DNA from: Chersky-840 sp963794615
GTDB taxonomy: Bacteria; Actinomycetota; Acidimicrobiia; Acidimicrobiales; UBA8190
Direction of reading: 5' to 3'
Assembly (NCBI GenBank): GCA_963794615.1
Contig: CAWCEP010000010.1
Coordinates: forward strand, 62,001 to 126,000
DNA length: 64,000 nucleotides
Below the pieces are notes generated by a model, which was not told the origin of the DNA, did not search any database, and saw only the letters and a program-made list of their open reading frames with translations. Below, in pieces: positions 16,588-24,618 of this stretch. The translations under genes and the position numbers were made by a program. How positions within the stretch are numbered: the stretch's first letter is position 1; each line of letters begins with the position of its first letter.

Positions 16588-18254
16588 CCCGAGCTCCGAT
16601 CGACACGAGCGCGGGACGACCGACGAGCTCAGCCGAGCTGAACATCGCTCGGCAGGTGATCCGGCGCTCCGGCCTCGTCGACATCTTGGCGCCGTGTATC
16701 GATGCCGAGGTCGGCCGCCCTCGCCTCCTCGGTCTTGAGGCCCTGTTGGTCGCGTTCCAGCTCAATGCCCTGCACCGCCACCATCAAGCGCATCTGGTCG
16801 AGGGGGCTCGGATCCTCAACGCCCTCACCGACGATCAGCGCGCTGCGCTCTCGATCACGAACTGGGACCGTGACGAGACTTATGACCGGGTGGAACGGCT
16901 CTTCGTGAGGTTGTGTCAGGTTCTCGAATCTCACGAGGCCGGCATCGACTCCACGGGGTTCACCAACGAGCTCGCCCGAGCCGCCATTCCGAAGGAACTG
17001 CTGACGAGTCGATCGGTGGCGGTCGACGGCACCGACGTCGAAACCTGGGGCGCGCTGCGCGGCGCGTCGTTCACCGTCGAGCTCGACGGTGATGCGGCGG
17101 ACACGCAACTCATCGATGAGGGAACCGCTTCGCCGTCAGCTAAGACGAAGGTGAAGACGGCCAAGGTATTCAACATCGGTACCGATGGGCGTAAGCGCTA
17201 CACCGCCGACCCCGACGCCCGCGCCGGCCACCGATCGTCGACCGGCTCTCGCAACGCCGGACCGTATGTCGGATACGAGCTTCATCTCGCCGTGCAGACC
17301 CGAGATGTGCGCTGGACCAATCACATCGACAAGACCACGCTCGGCGCCGAGGTCCCCGGCGTGATCACGACCTGCAACCTGGTGCCGGCCGGATCGCACC
17401 GGGGAGATGCCGTCGTCGGCGCCTTGATCGCTTCGAAGAAGTCCGTGTGTGACATCGACGACGTGATCTGGGACCCGGGCTACTCGTTGTGTCAGCCTGG
17501 CACCACCTCATACCCTCTCGCCCAGGCTGGGATCGAGCAGACTCTGGAGCTCGTGACCCACCAACGGGGCATCCGTCCCTTTGCCGGGGAGGCGCTTCTG
17601 CTCGACGGCCAGCTCTATTCCCCGTTGTTGCCGGCCGAGCTCCGTGACCTGGCGGCCCCGCCACGGTTCGCGACCGGGGCCTATCGGCGCGCCTATGAGG
17701 AGAAGTTCAATCGACGGGCCAGGTGGCGCCTGGTGCGCCACGCCGCTCCCGATGCAGATGGTGTCACACGCTGGCGCTGTCCGTTCTGTGCGGGGCTCCT
17801 CCGGAGTCGTCGGTTCCCGAGAACCATGCGACGCTCTCGCCAAGCACCCATGGTGGAGATCCCCGAAGGCGTGACGCAGTGCTGCTCTGGCATCTTGTCC
17901 GCCCCGCCCGCGGAACTTCCCATCACCCAGAAGATCCCGTTCGGCACCACCGCCTGGCGAATCTCGATGTACCGACGTCAGGTCGTCGAATCGGCCAACT
18001 CCGCGCTCAAGGGTGCATTCGCTGACCTGTCACGAGGATTCTTCCGGGTCTTCGGTCAGACCAAGATCTCCGTACTGCTCGGATTCACCCTGGCTGCCTA
18101 CAACCTCGACCGCGTCCGCAGCTTCAGGGCCAAGAAGGCTGAAGAAGAGGCCAAGCCCGTCCGGAGAGCCAAACGACGGTTGGGTACGTGGAACGACTGC
18201 ATCTCGAGAGATGCCGATGTCGTCCCGCCCAGTGCGACGGGGCCACCGGACTAG
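16584..18254 (+). CDS. DDE transposase (IS1182-like)
   Basis: 556 residues from GTG 16584, which overlaps the stop of the recombinase-like gene, so translation is probably coupled. An N-terminal helical domain (LGLEALLVAFQLNALHRHH) precedes an RNase H-like catalytic core with Asp in SVAVDGTDVETWG, Asp in DVIWDPGYSLC and Glu in YRRQVVESANSALKGAF. Between them a Cys-containing insert (WRCPFCAG, QCCSG) could bind zinc. The overall plan resembles IS1182/IS4-group transposases, but I cannot assign the family firmly. The frame is intact and all catalytic acids are present, so it may be active. Terminal inverted repeats were not found by eye. Confidence 0.75.
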   Translation: MTRAPIDTSAGRPTSSAELNIARQVIRRSGLVDILAPCIDAEVGRPRLLGLEALLVAFQLNALHRHHQAHLVEGARILNALTDDQRAALSITNWDRDETYDRVERLFVRLCQVLESHEAGIDSTGFTNELARAAIPKELLTSRSVAVDGTDVETWGALRGASFTVELDGDAADTQLIDEGTASPSAKTKVKTAKVFNIGTDGRKRYTADPDARAGHRSSTGSRNAGPYVGYELHLAVQTRDVRWTNHIDKTTLGAEVPGVITTCNLVPAGSHRGDAVVGALIASKKSVCDIDDVIWDPGYSLCQPGTTSYPLAQAGIEQTLELVTHQRGIRPFAGEALLLDGQLYSPLLPAELRDLAAPPRFATGAYRRAYEEKFNRRARWRLVRHAAPDADGVTRWRCPFCAGLLRSRRFPRTMRRSRQAPMVEIPEGVTQCCSGILSAPPAELPITQKIPFGTTAWRISMYRRQVVESANSALKGAFADLSRGFFRVFGQTKISVLLGFTLAAYNLDRVRSFRAKKAEEEAKPVRRAKRRLGTWNDCISRDADVVPPSATGPPD

Positions 18255-18339
18255 CTGCGTCAGCTCCAGCAGCAACAGGAAACCCGTCCCGCGGGATTTC
18301 TGCGCGCCCGGACACGCGAATCTGATCCGTTCCGAACAG

Positions 18340-18371
18340 AAACCGCCGGCCCTCGGGCCGGCGGTTTCTTC
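18340..18371 (+). terminator. Rho-independent terminator after the transposase
   Basis: AAACCGCCGGCC-CTCG-GGCCGGCGGTTT followed by CTTC: a strong GC stem, 4-base loop and short T-rich tail, 85 bases after the transposase stop. It may also end transcription of ssrA coming from the other side. Confidence 0.75.
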
Positions 18372-18404
18372 ATTTCGAGGGGTGGCGGAGAGTCAAAGAC
18401 TCAT

Positions 18405-18476
18405 CGCCACCTCCAACAATGGGTTTCATGAACACTCCGGGCTTCATTTCATGAACACCCACGAGTGGAGGTGGCG
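18405..18476. repeat. 11-bp inverted copy of the ssrA 3' end
   Basis: CGCCACCTCCA (18405-18415) is the exact reverse complement of TGGAGGTGGCG (18466-18476), which is the 3' acceptor end of tmRNA. Between them lies a 12-base direct repeat, TTTCATGAACAC (about 18424 and 18448). This could be a remnant of an attachment site or a transcript-end structure. Confidence 0.6.
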
Positions 18477-18814
18477 GGAATCGAACCCGCGTCCTTCGGC
18501 TTCTCATCGGGCCTTCTCCGAGCGCAGCCGGCAGCTAGATCTCGGGGCCCTCGCCGCCGCCGGCGAATTCGAGGGCCCCCAACCGACCTTTGGTGTCCCC
18601 GGCGGCCAATCGGTGGAACCGCTCGGGTAAGCCCCGCTGAATGACGCCCGCTACCGGCCTGCAGGGCTGAGACCGGACGGACGGGCTACTTATTAAGCAG
18701 CCAGCGCGAGCTGAGGCTCGGCATTTGTTTTTTGTTCCGGCTCTTTAACGTGGTTCCGGAGACCACGGCTCGCTTCTCCCGAATTGACGACCAAAGTCGA
18801 AACCGATCACCCCC
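18466..18814 (-). ncRNA. ssrA: tmRNA (transfer-messenger RNA)
   Basis: About 349 nt on the minus strand. The 5' end GGGGGTGATCGGTTTCGAC is the typical tmRNA start and its first seven bases pair with CACCTCC at the 3' end. The T-arm GGGTTCGATTCCCGCC is present and CCA is not encoded. The tag reading frame ends ...AATGCCGAGCCTCAG, then CTC GCG CTG GCT GCT TAA TAA, giving a tag ending NAEPQLALAA. The resume codon is uncertain (GAA would give EQKTNAEPQLALAA). It frees stalled ribosomes and tags the product for proteolysis. The gene of its protein partner, smpB, lies just upstream on the same strand. Confidence 0.95.
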
Positions 18815-18873
18815 GTGTACTTGTGTGCACTCCATCCTACCCCGGGGCGGTGCCTAGGTCGTCGGGCGAGGAT

Positions 18874-19428
18874 TCAGTCGTATTCCTTGCGGGCCCCCCG
18901 TCCCACGCTCTTGCCCGCCGCGAAGCGCGCCTCGCGCTCGGCGTCGCGCTCGGCGTCGCGGGTGGCGATGGCGTGGCGCTTGTCGTAGAGGCGCCGGCCC
19001 TTGGCCAGGGCCAATTCCACTTTGGCCCGTCCGTCTTTGAAATAGATCGAGAGCGGTACGAGGGTCAGGGCCTTCTGCTGGGTCTGGCCCATGAGCTCGT
19101 CGATCTGGTCGCGGTGCAGGAGGAGCTTCCGCCTCCGCTCGGGATCGTGGGCACCGAAGCCCGCCGCGTGCTCGTAGGGGGGGATGTGGACCCCGAGCAA
19201 CCAGGCCTCGCCCTCTTCCACGCGCGCGTAGGCGTCGGCCAGGGTGACCCGGCCCGCCCGGAGGGATTTCACCTCGCTTCCCTGGAGGGCCAGTCCGCAT
19301 TCGTAGGTCTCGAGAATGTCGTAGTCGTGACGGGCCCGACGGTTCCGGGCCACCGTCTTGATGCGGTCCGTGCCGTCGTCGGGCACGCGGCGCGACGCTC
19401 GACGTCCCGGACCCTTCGCCGCTGCCAT
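18874..19428 (-). CDS. smpB: SsrA-binding protein SmpB
   Basis: 184 residues, somewhat longer than the usual 150-160 because of a basic N-terminal extension. Core motifs include RARHDYDILETYECGLALQGSEVKS, the GRVTLADAYARVEEGEAWLLGVHI strand region and HDPERRRKLLLHRDQI. The C-terminal tail is Arg/Asp/Glu-rich (ATRDAERDAEREARF, as usual for the helix that enters the ribosome mRNA channel). SmpB binds tmRNA and delivers it to stalled ribosomes. The gene ends 60 bases before the tmRNA gene on the same strand, so the two act and probably are expressed together. Confidence 0.97.
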   Translation of the reverse strand: MAAAKGPGRRASRRVPDDGTDRIKTVARNRRARHDYDILETYECGLALQGSEVKSLRAGRVTLADAYARVEEGEAWLLGVHIPPYEHAAGFGAHDPERRRKLLLHRDQIDELMGQTQQKALTLVPLSIYFKDGRAKVELALAKGRRLYDKRHAIATRDAERDAEREARFAAGKSVGRGARKEYD

Positions 19429-19502
19429 CGCGCGGAACGGTACCCGGCGGTGCCCCCAGTCCGTCCGTGCCGGCCGGGGGAGACCCCCGGTACCCTCGGA
19501 GG

Positions 19503-19910
19503 ATGCTCCGGTTGCCCGCCCCCGTGTACGCCGAGATCGTCGGGCACTGCCTGGGCGGGCTCCCCGACGAGGCGTGCGGGTTGATCGGTGGCGACCCCGC
19601 CACCGGGGACGCGGTGCGGTGCTACCCGACCCGCAACCTGGCCGCCTCGGCCAAGCTTTATACCGTCGACCCCCTTGAGCACCTCCGAGCCGATCGCGAC
19701 GCCGAGGCGCGTGGCTTCGAGATCATCGGCGTGTTCCACTCCCACACCCACACCGACGCTTATCCGTCGCCCACCGACGTCGCCCAGGCCCCCGATCCGG
19801 GGTGGCACTACGTGCTCGTGTCACTGCGCGACACCTATCCCACCTTGCGGTCGTACCGGATCCACGGGGAGGTGGTCGACGAGGAGCCGGTCGTGGTCGA
19901 GCCCCGGTGA
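19503..19910 (+). CDS. mec: JAMM metalloprotease, CysO-cysteine hydrolase (Mec-type)
   Basis: 135 residues of the JAB1/MPN+ family. The zinc motif is complete: Glu23 in PDEACGLIGG, His79 and His81 in FHSHTHTDAYPSPTD, with Ser89 and Asp92. In M. tuberculosis, Mec (Rv1334) cleaves newly made cysteine from the C-terminus of the sulfur carrier CysO. Here cysO and cysM follow in the same order, which supports the same reaction. I start at ATG 19503. A GGAGG directly abuts it, so an upstream GTG at 19467 remains possible. Confidence 0.88.
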   Translation: MLRLPAPVYAEIVGHCLGGLPDEACGLIGGDPATGDAVRCYPTRNLAASAKLYTVDPLEHLRADRDAEARGFEIIGVFHSHTHTDAYPSPTDVAQAPDPGWHYVLVSLRDTYPTLRSYRIHGEVVDEEPVVVEPR

Positions 19911-20005
19911 CCGGTGACCCGGTAGAATGCTGACCGAAGTCGTCGACATTCGTCGGGCCGGTCCGTGTCCCCGGGGCGCGGCGGCCTCCGACCCGGGAGG
20001 GCATC

Positions 20006-20281
20006 GTGGCCGTCGAAGTGAGGCTCCCCACCGTCTTGCGCCAGCACGCCGGTGGGAGAGCGGCGGTGATCGCCGAGGGTTCGACCATCGGTGAGGTGCT
20101 CAATGATCTCGTGCGCAGCTACCCGGGCATGAAGGGCCAGGTCCTCACCGAGGACGGGTCGCTGCACCGGTTCGTGAACGTCTACGTCGACGACGACGAC
20201 GTCCGCTACCTCGATCAGCTCGACACCAAGGTGGCCGACGGCGTCACGGTGTCGATCCTCCCCGCCGTGGCCGGCGGCTGA
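20006..20281 (+). CDS. cysO: Sulfur-carrier protein CysO (MoaD/ThiS-like)
   Basis: 91-residue ubiquitin-fold protein starting at GTG 20006. It ends in the diagnostic Gly-Gly (AVAGG) where the thiocarboxylate is formed. Family features are VRLPTVLRQHAGG, STIGEVLNDL and the acidic YVDDDDVRYL loop followed by VTVSILPAVAGG. In mycobacteria CysO-thiocarboxylate gives its sulfur to O-phosphoserine on CysM, and Mec releases cysteine. The flanking genes are exactly those partners, so the assignment is strong by sequence and context together. Confidence 0.92.
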   Translation: MAVEVRLPTVLRQHAGGRAAVIAEGSTIGEVLNDLVRSYPGMKGQVLTEDGSLHRFVNVYVDDDDVRYLDQLDTKVADGVTVSILPAVAGG

Positions 20282-20321
20282 GGGCTCGCCCCTCACCGGC
20301 GCGACGCGAAGACGACAGCCC

Positions 20322-21269
20322 ATGGCCCAGGTCTCGAGCGTGCTCGACCTCATCGGGAACACCCCGCTGGTGGACGTGAGCTCGCTCAGCCCCAATCCCG
20401 CGGCGCGCATCCTCATCAAGCTCGAGGGCCAGAACCCGGGTGGGTCGGTGAAGGACCGCATCGCGCTGTCGATGGTGGAGGAAGCGGAGAAGGACGGTCG
20501 GCTCTCGCCCGGTGACACCCTTCTCGAGCCGTCCTCGGGGAACACCGGCATCGGCCTCGCCCTGGTGGCGCGGGTCAAGGGGTACCACCTCAAGGTGGTG
20601 CTGCCCTCCAACGTGTCGGTCGAGCGTCGCCAGCTCCTCGAGGTGTGGGGGGCCGAGGTCATCGAGTCACCGGGCACGGAGGGATCGAACGGGGCGGTGC
20701 GGTTGGCCCAGCGCATCCACGACGAGCACCCCGAATGGGTCTTCCTCTACCAGTACGCCAACTCCGCCAACCCCAAGGCGCACTACGAGGGGACCGGTCC
20801 CGAGATCTGGCGGGACTGTCCCGAGGTGACCCACTTCGTCGCCGGGCTCGGCACGTCGGGGACGTTGCTCGGGGCGGGCCGGTTCCTCAAGGAGCGCAAT
20901 CCCGCCATCGAGGTGTGGGCCGTCGAGCCTCCCGCCGGGGAGATGGTCGACGGACTGCGCAATCTCGACGACGGCTACATCCCTCCCATCTTCACCGACC
21001 TCCACGGCGCCGAGTTGCTCGACCGGAAGACCATGGTGGGGCCCCGGGCGTCGGTGGAGTGGACCCGGCGATTGGCCGAGGTGGGCGTGTTCGCGGGGAT
21101 CTCCTCGGGGGCGGCCATGGCCGGCGCGGCGAAGTGCGCGCTCGGCATCGGGTCCGGGGTGATCGTGGTGGTGTCGGCCGACGGTGGTTGGAAGTACCTG
21201 TCCACCGGAGCGTGGACCGACGATCTCGACGCCGTCGTCGAGCGCGCCGAGCACACCATCTACTTCTGA
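20322..21269 (+). CDS. cysM: O-phosphoserine sulfhydrylase / cysteine synthase CysM
   Basis: 315-residue fold-type II PLP enzyme. The PLP lysine is Lys44 in NPGGSVKDRIA. The substrate loop LEPSSGNTGIGLA and the phosphate-binding GLGTSGTLLG are intact. The C-terminus ends in hydrophobic residues (EHTIYF), as expected for a mobile tail. Preceding cysO and mec indicate the mycobacterial CysM route (O-phosphoserine plus CysO-thiocarboxylate) and not the ordinary O-acetylserine route. It starts 40 bases after cysO and is probably in the same operon. Confidence 0.93.
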   Translation: MAQVSSVLDLIGNTPLVDVSSLSPNPAARILIKLEGQNPGGSVKDRIALSMVEEAEKDGRLSPGDTLLEPSSGNTGIGLALVARVKGYHLKVVLPSNVSVERRQLLEVWGAEVIESPGTEGSNGAVRLAQRIHDEHPEWVFLYQYANSANPKAHYEGTGPEIWRDCPEVTHFVAGLGTSGTLLGAGRFLKERNPAIEVWAVEPPAGEMVDGLRNLDDGYIPPIFTDLHGAELLDRKTMVGPRASVEWTRRLAEVGVFAGISSGAAMAGAAKCALGIGSGVIVVVSADGGWKYLSTGAWTDDLDAVVERAEHTIYF

Positions 21270-21275
21270 TCGGGG

Positions 21276-22088
21276 CTACTTCTTGGCCTTGGTGCGCAGC
21301 TGCACGGCCGCGTCCGGCTCGAGGACACGGAAGCTGAAGCTCTCTTCGAGGTAGAGCGCCACGACCTCGGCGTCGTGCGAGGCGTAGCCGATGGAGATGT
21401 CCTGGCCCGACTCGAGGACGAAGTCCCCGCCCCGCAGGCTGAGGACGATGCCGCACTCGACCCCGGGCGCCCACACCAGGGGGCCGCCCAGGATCTGACG
21501 GAGGTGGTCGAGGAGCAGGTGGCCGCCGTGCTCGGCGGTGTGGACGATCTCGGTGTAGATCCCCGGCGACAGGGCCAGTCCGTAGGGGCCGCCGATCCCC
21601 GCCCCCCGGAGCACGTCGACGGCCTCGGCCACGGCGGTGGGGTAGTGCTCGGCGTCGGCCGAGAGCGTGAGCGCGGTGTGGGAGGTGTTCTCGGTGATGC
21701 CCCTGATCTGACCGGCCCCGTAGCCGTGGAAGACGGCGGTGTTCTCGGCCAGGGCGATGCGCCGACCCGCCTCCTCGAGGCCGGGCAGGTCGAGGTCGGT
21801 GGCGCCCCGCTCGGCCGCGTCGACCTCGGAGCGGCTGACCACGAAGGGGGCGCGCAGCTCCACCAGCGGGAGCACCTGGCGTTGGGCGCCGGTGACGTCG
21901 GGGAGGGGGCCGGCGATCGGCGCCGTGCGCCCCAGGGTGGTGGCCGAATGGGTCCAGCCCAGGGGCCCCTCGAAGTCGACGAGCTTGCGGGCCGCCAGGT
22001 AGGTCTCGAGGCGGGGCTTGATCTCGTCTTCGATGGCCTGCCATCCCGCGTCGGCGATGGGGGCGAGCTGGCGGTGGAGGTGGTTCAT
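21276..22088 (-). CDS. Family 1 encapsulin shell protein
   Basis: 270 residues, the usual length for this HK97-fold nanocompartment shell. Recognisable segments are the start MNHLHRQLAPIADAGWQAIE, DFEGPLGW, LPLVELRAPFVVSR, the NTAVFHGYG region, GPYGLALSP and the end segment ISIGYASHDAEVVALYLEES with SFRVLEP. Sixty such subunits are expected to form a shell of about 24 nm. Its ATG overlaps the stop of the upstream cargo gene by four bases (ATGA), so the two proteins are translationally coupled. Lies on the minus strand, convergent with cysM. Confidence 0.95.
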   Translation of the reverse strand: MNHLHRQLAPIADAGWQAIEDEIKPRLETYLAARKLVDFEGPLGWTHSATTLGRTAPIAGPLPDVTGAQRQVLPLVELRAPFVVSRSEVDAAERGATDLDLPGLEEAGRRIALAENTAVFHGYGAGQIRGITENTSHTALTLSADAEHYPTAVAEAVDVLRGAGIGGPYGLALSPGIYTEIVHTAEHGGHLLLDHLRQILGGPLVWAPGVECGIVLSLRGGDFVLESGQDISIGYASHDAEVVALYLEESFSFRVLEPDAAVQLRTKAKK

Positions 22089-22474
22089 GATTGCCGTCCC
22101 TTCAGGCTCCCGATCCCGAGCGATCCCGAGCTCTCGCCCGCCGCCCCGGCCGGTTCTTCCGGTCCCGAGCCCGATTCGGCCTCGGCTTCGATCTCGAGGA
22201 TCGACCCCGTCGTGAACAGGTAGGTGCGGAGGTGGCGGTCGAGGGTGGGGTCGCGGCGCCGGAGCCACTCGAGGGTCATCGAGGCGTGCTCCTTCTCCTC
22301 GTCGCGGTTGTGGGCGAGGACATCGGCCAGGCTGGGGTCGGACGTGGCCTTCACGCGCTGGTCGTACCAGTCGACGGCCTCGAGCTCCTCGCACAGCGAG
22401 GTGACGGCCCGGTGGTGGTCGATGGTCTCCTCGTCGAGGAGGTCAGCGGACTCGTGCAGCCCTTCGCTCGCCAT
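22085..22474 (-). CDS. Encapsulated ferritin-like protein (EncFtn) with cargo-loading tail
   Basis: 129 residues. The helical core holds the ferroxidase signature of encapsulated ferritins: EELEAVDWYDQR (Glu30, Trp36, Tyr37) and HNRDEEKEHASM (Glu60, His63), equivalent by memory alignment to Glu32, Trp38, Tyr39, Glu62 and His65 of the Rhodospirillum rubrum protein. After an acidic Gly/Ser linker the C-terminus ends SLGIGSLKGRQS, which fits the encapsulin cargo-loading peptide (consensus around L.IGSL.G). It oxidises Fe(II) inside the shell made by the next gene, so together they form an iron store. Confidence 0.93.
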   Translation of the reverse strand: MASEGLHESADLLDEETIDHHRAVTSLCEELEAVDWYDQRVKATSDPSLADVLAHNRDEEKEHASMTLEWLRRRDPTLDRHLRTYLFTTGSILEIEAEAESGSGPEEPAGAAGESSGSLGIGSLKGRQS

Positions 22475-22621
22475 GTCGTGCTCCTGTCGCCGGTCGGGGG
22501 GCCATACCCGGCGCGCCCCCCGGTACTCCTCGGGTCCACGGGACACGGTATAGGTTTCGACCATGGCCGACCTCCGCCCCGCCGTCGTGGTCCCACCCGG
22601 CCCGGCCCGGTGGGCGCGGCG

Positions 22622-22936
22622 GTGACCCCGAGGTCGGCGAAGCCCAAGGAGAAGGTGCGGGCGCTTCCCGAGCACCTCCACCGCAGCGAGCGGTGGAACG
22701 GGCTGCGACGCGGCGATCCCGTCGAGATCGAGGGCCCGGTGCTGCGGGGGGCGGTGTGGCGGTTCCTCGGCTACGTCCGGAACGAACGCAACGGGGCCGA
22801 GTCGGTCGAGGTCATCGGGGGCCGACCCGGGGAGGACCGGATGCGGTCGTTCCTCCCCGAGCAGGTCTTCCCGGTGGGAGGGCGGCGGACGGGCCAGGCC
22901 TCGCTGGCCGACGCGCCCCGGCTCCCCCTCACCTAA
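22622..22936 (+). CDS. Small conserved-looking hypothetical protein (104 aa)
   Basis: Starts at GTG 22622 and reads VTPRSAKPKEKVRALPEHLHRS, then ERWNGLRRGDPVEIEGPVLRG and VWRFLGYVRNERNGAESVEVIGG, an SH3- or KOW-like small beta domain with a basic N-terminus. I do not know a function. It lies divergent from the encapsulin pair and 61 bases upstream of murI on the same strand, so co-transcription with murI is likely. A 20-codon frame (22563-22625) ends overlapping this start (GTGA) and could be a leader, but support is weak. Confidence 0.65.
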   Translation: MTPRSAKPKEKVRALPEHLHRSERWNGLRRGDPVEIEGPVLRGAVWRFLGYVRNERNGAESVEVIGGRPGEDRMRSFLPEQVFPVGGRRTGQASLADAPRLPLT

Positions 22937-22997
22937 AGCACCGGCGGTACGCCAGCGTCGCCCTCGGCGCCCGGTCGGGTGCCGTAGCCTTCGGGGC

Positions 22998-23882
22998 ATG
23001 GACAGCCGTCCCATCGGCATGTTCGACAGCGGGTTCGGTGGGCTGACCGTGGCTCGGGCGCTGATCGACCTCGCCCCCCACGAGGAGCTCGTCTACGTGG
23101 GCGACACCGGCCGCTACCCCTACGGGCCGCGCCAGCTCGACGAGGTGCGGTCGTTCGCGGTGCAGATCGCCCGCTGGTTGATCGACGAGATCGACGTCAA
23201 GCTCATCGTGGTTGCCTGCAACACCGCCTCGGCCGCCGCGCTCGACACCCTGCGCGCCCTGGTGCCGGTGCCCATCGTGGGGGTCATCGACCCCGGGGTG
23301 CGCGCCCTGGCCCGGGCCACTCGCAACCGTCGGGTGGGCGTGGTGGGGACCGTCGGCACCATCCGGTCGGGCGCCTACCAGCGCGCCATCGGGGAGCTGG
23401 CCGTCCCCCTCGAGCTCGTGCCCGCCTCGTGCCCGGGTTTCGTGGAGTTCGTGGAACGGGGCGAGACGCGCTCTGACCAGGTGGCCGTGCTGGCCGAGCG
23501 CCTCCTGGCGCCGGTGCGCGACGCCGGCGTCGACGCGCTGCTGCTGGGGTGCACCCACTACCCGTTCCTGGCCCGGACCATCGCCGATGTGATGGGGCGC
23601 GACGTCGTGCTCGTGTCCTCGGCCGACGAGACCGCCTTCGAGGTGCGGGCCATCCTCGGTGGCGCCGAGCAGGCCGGGGGAGCCGTGGGGCGGGGCGAAG
23701 ACGACAAGCCGGGCACGCTGCGGGTGTACTCGTCGGGGGACGTGGGGTGGTTCCGCACCGTGGGGAGCAGGCTCTTCGGTGAGGAGCTCGGCGAGGTGGG
23801 GGGGCTGTCGTGGCCCGACCCGCCTCCCGTGGCCGACGCCGGCCACGGGGGCGCGGTGGTCGGCGAGCGCGGCGCCGGCTGA
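22998..23882 (+). CDS. murI: Glutamate racemase
   Basis: 294 residues. It converts L- to D-glutamate for peptidoglycan. Both catalytic cysteines are present: Cys74 in VVACNTASAAA and Cys184 in LLGCTHYPFL. The opening PIGMFDSGFGGLTV and VYVGDTGRYPYGPR segments are classic. The C-terminal 30 residues (PDPPPVADAGHGG) form a low-complexity extension. In M. tuberculosis the order cysM - rhomboid - murI - Rv1339 is found. Here the encapsulin pair and the small 104-residue gene occupy the rhomboid position. Four bases separate it from the next gene. Confidence 0.95.
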   Translation: MDSRPIGMFDSGFGGLTVARALIDLAPHEELVYVGDTGRYPYGPRQLDEVRSFAVQIARWLIDEIDVKLIVVACNTASAAALDTLRALVPVPIVGVIDPGVRALARATRNRRVGVVGTVGTIRSGAYQRAIGELAVPLELVPASCPGFVEFVERGETRSDQVAVLAERLLAPVRDAGVDALLLGCTHYPFLARTIADVMGRDVVLVSSADETAFEVRAILGGAEQAGGAVGRGEDDKPGTLRVYSSGDVGWFRTVGSRLFGEELGEVGGLSWPDPPPVADAGHGGAVVGERGAG

Positions 23883-23886
23883 GCGG

Positions 23887-24618
23887 GTGCTGACCCTCAC
23901 CGTCCTCGGCTGTGACGGCAGCCATCAGGCCGCGGGCGGGGCCGCCAGCGGCTACCTGGTGCGGTCGTGGGCCTCGGGGACGTCGGTGTGGATGGACGCC
24001 GGTCCCGGGACCTTCGCCAACCTCCAGCGCTTCACCGATCCGCTCGAGCTCTCGGCCGTGGTGCTCACCCACGAGCACCACGACCACTGCAGCGACGTCG
24101 AGGACTTCATCACCGCGGCGCGCTGGGTGTACCCGTTCGAGCGCGACCCCGTTCCCGTCTACGCCGCGCCCGGGGTGCTCGGGCGTCTGACCCAGGAGGT
24201 GGAGGGGATCCTCGATTGGCACGAGGTGGGCGACGGTGATGGCGTCGACGTCGGTGATCTGCGCCTGGCCTTCAGCCGCACCGACCACCCGCCCGTCACC
24301 CTGGCGACGCGGCTCGAGGGACCGTCGGGCGCGCTGGGATACTCTGCGGACTCCGGGCCCGACTGGTCGCTGTCCGCCCTCGGCCCCGGGCTCGACCTCG
24401 CCCTGTGCGAGGCCACCTATACCTCCGACCGCAAAGGCCCCCCCATCCACATGAGTGGTGCAGAAGCAGGTTCCAACGCCCGGGGGGCGCGTGCCCGGCG
24501 CCTCGTGATCACCCATCGCTGGCCCACCGCCGACGCGGCCGAGGTCCTGGCCGAGGCCACCGACGCCTTCGGGGGCCGGGTCGAGCAGGCCGCCGTGGGC
24601 CGGGGCTACTCGCTGTGA
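23887..24618 (+). CDS. Beta-lactamase-fold phosphodiesterase, Rv1339-like
   Basis: 243 residues from GTG 23887. Metal-binding motif HEHHDHCSD (HxHxDH), further ligands in FSRTDHP, SADSGPD and ITHRWP. This is the RNase Z/MBL-type fold with two-metal site. By position directly between murI and rph it corresponds to M. tuberculosis Rv1339, which has been described as an atypical class II cyclic-AMP phosphodiesterase. That activity is transferred by context and family, not shown here. Its stop overlaps the rph start (GTGA). Confidence 0.87.
   Translation: MLTLTVLGCDGSHQAAGGAASGYLVRSWASGTSVWMDAGPGTFANLQRFTDPLELSAVVLTHEHHDHCSDVEDFITAARWVYPFERDPVPVYAAPGVLGRLTQEVEGILDWHEVGDGDGVDVGDLRLAFSRTDHPPVTLATRLEGPSGALGYSADSGPDWSLSALGPGLDLALCEATYTSDRKGPPIHMSGAEAGSNARGARARRLVITHRWPTADAAEVLAEATDAFGGRVEQAAVGRGYSL

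Noticed and set aside
21375..22223. Plus-strand ORF of 282 codons opposite the encapsulin gene
   Set aside because: Antisense shadow of encapsulin. The minus-strand product is unmistakable.
22563..22625. 20-codon leader ORF before the 104-residue gene
   Set aside because: The GTGA overlap is suggestive, but the peptide is Pro/Arg/Ala-rich with no attenuator-like content or clear ribosome site.
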